From Sedimentisphaerales bacterium (GTDB lineage: Bacteria; Planctomycetota; Phycisphaerae; Sedimentisphaerales; SG8-4): a DNA stretch of 6,871 nucleotides. Location: positions 1 to 6,871 of the forward strand of contig JAFGCA010000735.1 of NCBI GenBank assembly GCA_016932895.1. The letters are read 5' to 3'. The notes under the pieces are model-generated. The model ran no database searches. It had not been told where the DNA came from and saw only the letters and a program-made list of their open reading frames with translations. Within the stretch, counting starts at the first letter, position 1; the number at the start of each line of letters is the position of its first letter. The translations under genes were made by a program, and so were the position numbers. Positions 6,113 to 6,871 of this stretch are shown piece by piece.

Positions 6113-6871
6113 TTTTCTTCTCCGCAAAGGTCCTTCTCAGGATTGTGATGAGCGTCGGGGGTTCGAAGTAGTTGGGGGGGAGGTTCAGGTAGATGGTTTT
6201 GGGGTCGGGGATTCGGATTTCGGCTTTGATGCTGGCGAAGAGGGCATTAGCCTTGTCGCCCGGGTCTTGTTTGAAGGAGAAGATCAGGTTTCGTTTGGTG
6301 CTGGGCGGGGCGAAGCGGCTCGGGGGCGCCTGGGCAGCGATACTCTGGATGTCCCATTTGGCGGCGGCGATGCGGAGCTCGGCGATCTCCAGCAGCCGCG
6401 TGACGTCGTCGGGCAGCGGGCCGTAGACGTCGCTTAGCTCGGCTTCGATCTGCCGCACGTCGGCGACCGTCCGGGCCACCGCGATCTTGCGATAGACGTC
6501 CATGCGCTGGCGGTCGAGGGCGATGTAGTTCTTCGGAATCGAGACGGCAAAGCCCAGGTCGATGGTCGTCGTCGGCATCGGCTCGACCGTTTCGTTTCGC
6601 ATCTCATGGACCGCGTTGGCCAGCAGCTCGCAGTACATCTGATAACCGACCATCTGGATGTGCCCGGACTGCTCGGGCCCCAGGATGTTGCCCGCGCCGC
6701 GAATCTCCAGGTCGCGCAGCGCGATGCGAAAACCGGCGCCGAGGTGCGAGTACTCCTCGATGGCCTTGAGCCGCTTGGCCGCCACCGGCGAAATGGGCCG
6801 GCTGTTGGGCAGGAGCATGTAGGCGTAGGCCCGGTGCTTGTAGCGTCCGACCCGGCCGCGAAGCTGGTGCA
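6105..6871 (-). CDS. mfd: Transcription-repair coupling factor Mfd (C-terminal 254 residues; N-terminus beyond the window)
   Basis: Mfd is a cytoplasmic ATP-dependent DNA translocase. It pushes RNA polymerase off damage and recruits UvrA for nucleotide excision repair. Only the C-terminal end is present; the reading frame is open to the right edge. The first visible residues are HQLRGRVGR, helicase motif VI with its arginine finger, followed by RAYAYMLLP. Then comes the Mfd-typical segment DLEIRGAGNILGPEQSGHI (53-71 of the fragment) with VGYQMYCELLANAV, which separates Mfd from RecG. The rest (about 100-254), with DVYGPLPDDV (147-156), fits the C-terminal TRCF regulatory domain. The ATG at 6816-6818 is internal and is not the gene start. 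The stop (6105-6107) overlaps the start of the next gene. A run of seven C in the sense strand (6174-6180) lies in the codons for LPPN near the end. Confidence 0.93.
   Translation of the reverse strand, partial: HQLRGRVGRYKHRAYAYMLLPNSRPISPVAAKRLKAIEEYSHLGAGFRIALRDLEIRGAGNILGPEQSGHIQMVGYQMYCELLANAVHEMRNETVEPMPTTTIDLGFAVSIPKNYIALDRQRMDVYRKIAVARTVADVRQIEAELSDVYGPLPDDVTRLLEIAELRIAAAKWDIQSIAAQAPPSRFAPPSTKRNLIFSFKQDPGDKANALFASIKAEIRIPDPKTIYLNLPPNYFEPPTLITILRRTFAEKKND
6120..6123 (-). promoter_or_regulatory. Ribosome binding site inside mfd for the overlapping downstream gene
   Basis: GGAG in the minus-strand reading, 7 nt before the ATG at 6110-6112. It lies inside the last codons of mfd (the Glu of FAEKKND), so translation of mfd runs through it. 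This supports the start at 6112 rather than the in-frame ATG at 6125-6127. Confidence 0.6.

Noticed and set aside
6816..6818. ATG as the start of a 237-residue protein
   Set aside because: The frame continues upstream through helicase motif VI (QLRGRVGR) to the window edge, so this methionine is internal to Mfd.
1..6871. CRISPR array, tRNA, rRNA, transposase or toxin-antitoxin genes
   Set aside because: Both strands were read for evenly spaced repeats, cloverleaf patterns and hallmark motifs, and none was found.

Overview
This 6.9 kb window looks like an ordinary chromosomal stretch of a GC-rich bacterium, most likely a member of the Planctomycetota (perhaps the Phycisphaerae/Sedimentisphaerales side). 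This is an inference. It rests on an H-X9-DG pseudopilin-type domain, a secreted double-thioredoxin protein, a PD40 beta-propeller protein and a stand-alone secreted GH10 enzyme sitting together. All six genes lie on the minus strand, so transcription runs from the right end of the window to the left. Each gene with a visible start has a GGAG- or AGGA-type ribosome binding site 6-9 nt upstream.

In order of transcription: (1) the 3' end of mfd (6871-6105), the transcription-repair coupling factor. (2) Overlapping it by 8 nt, a membrane-anchored exported protein (6112-4676) that joins a pseudopilin-like H-X-DG domain, without the prepilin leader, to a large C-terminal domain of unknown function. 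(3) After 99 nt, a secreted protein with two thioredoxin-fold domains (4576-3446). (4) A 440 nt gene-free stretch (3007-3445) holding two adjacent inverted repeats: a hairpin of the widespread 'GTCATTGCGAGGAGCG...GAAGCAATC' family (3322-3400) and a 116 nt imperfect palindrome with 16 bp arms (3180-3295). It also holds a plausible promoter (3073-3101). (5) A secreted or lipid-anchored GH10 family glycoside hydrolase (3006-1753) with both catalytic glutamates. (6) After 111 nt, an exported PD40/TolB-like beta-propeller protein (1641-613). (7) After 186 nt, an HD-domain hydrolase (426-1), cut by the window edge.

Functionally, mfd and its overlapping neighbour probably share a transcript. The GH10 and propeller genes may form a small polysaccharide-related pair, but no transporter, regulator or second carbohydrate enzyme is visible. 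I see no phage, IS transposase, CRISPR array, tRNA, rRNA or defence system. The points most worth a second look are the composite architecture of the 4676-6112 protein and the paired inverted repeats at 3180-3400. I do not find convincing evidence for a new multi-gene system.
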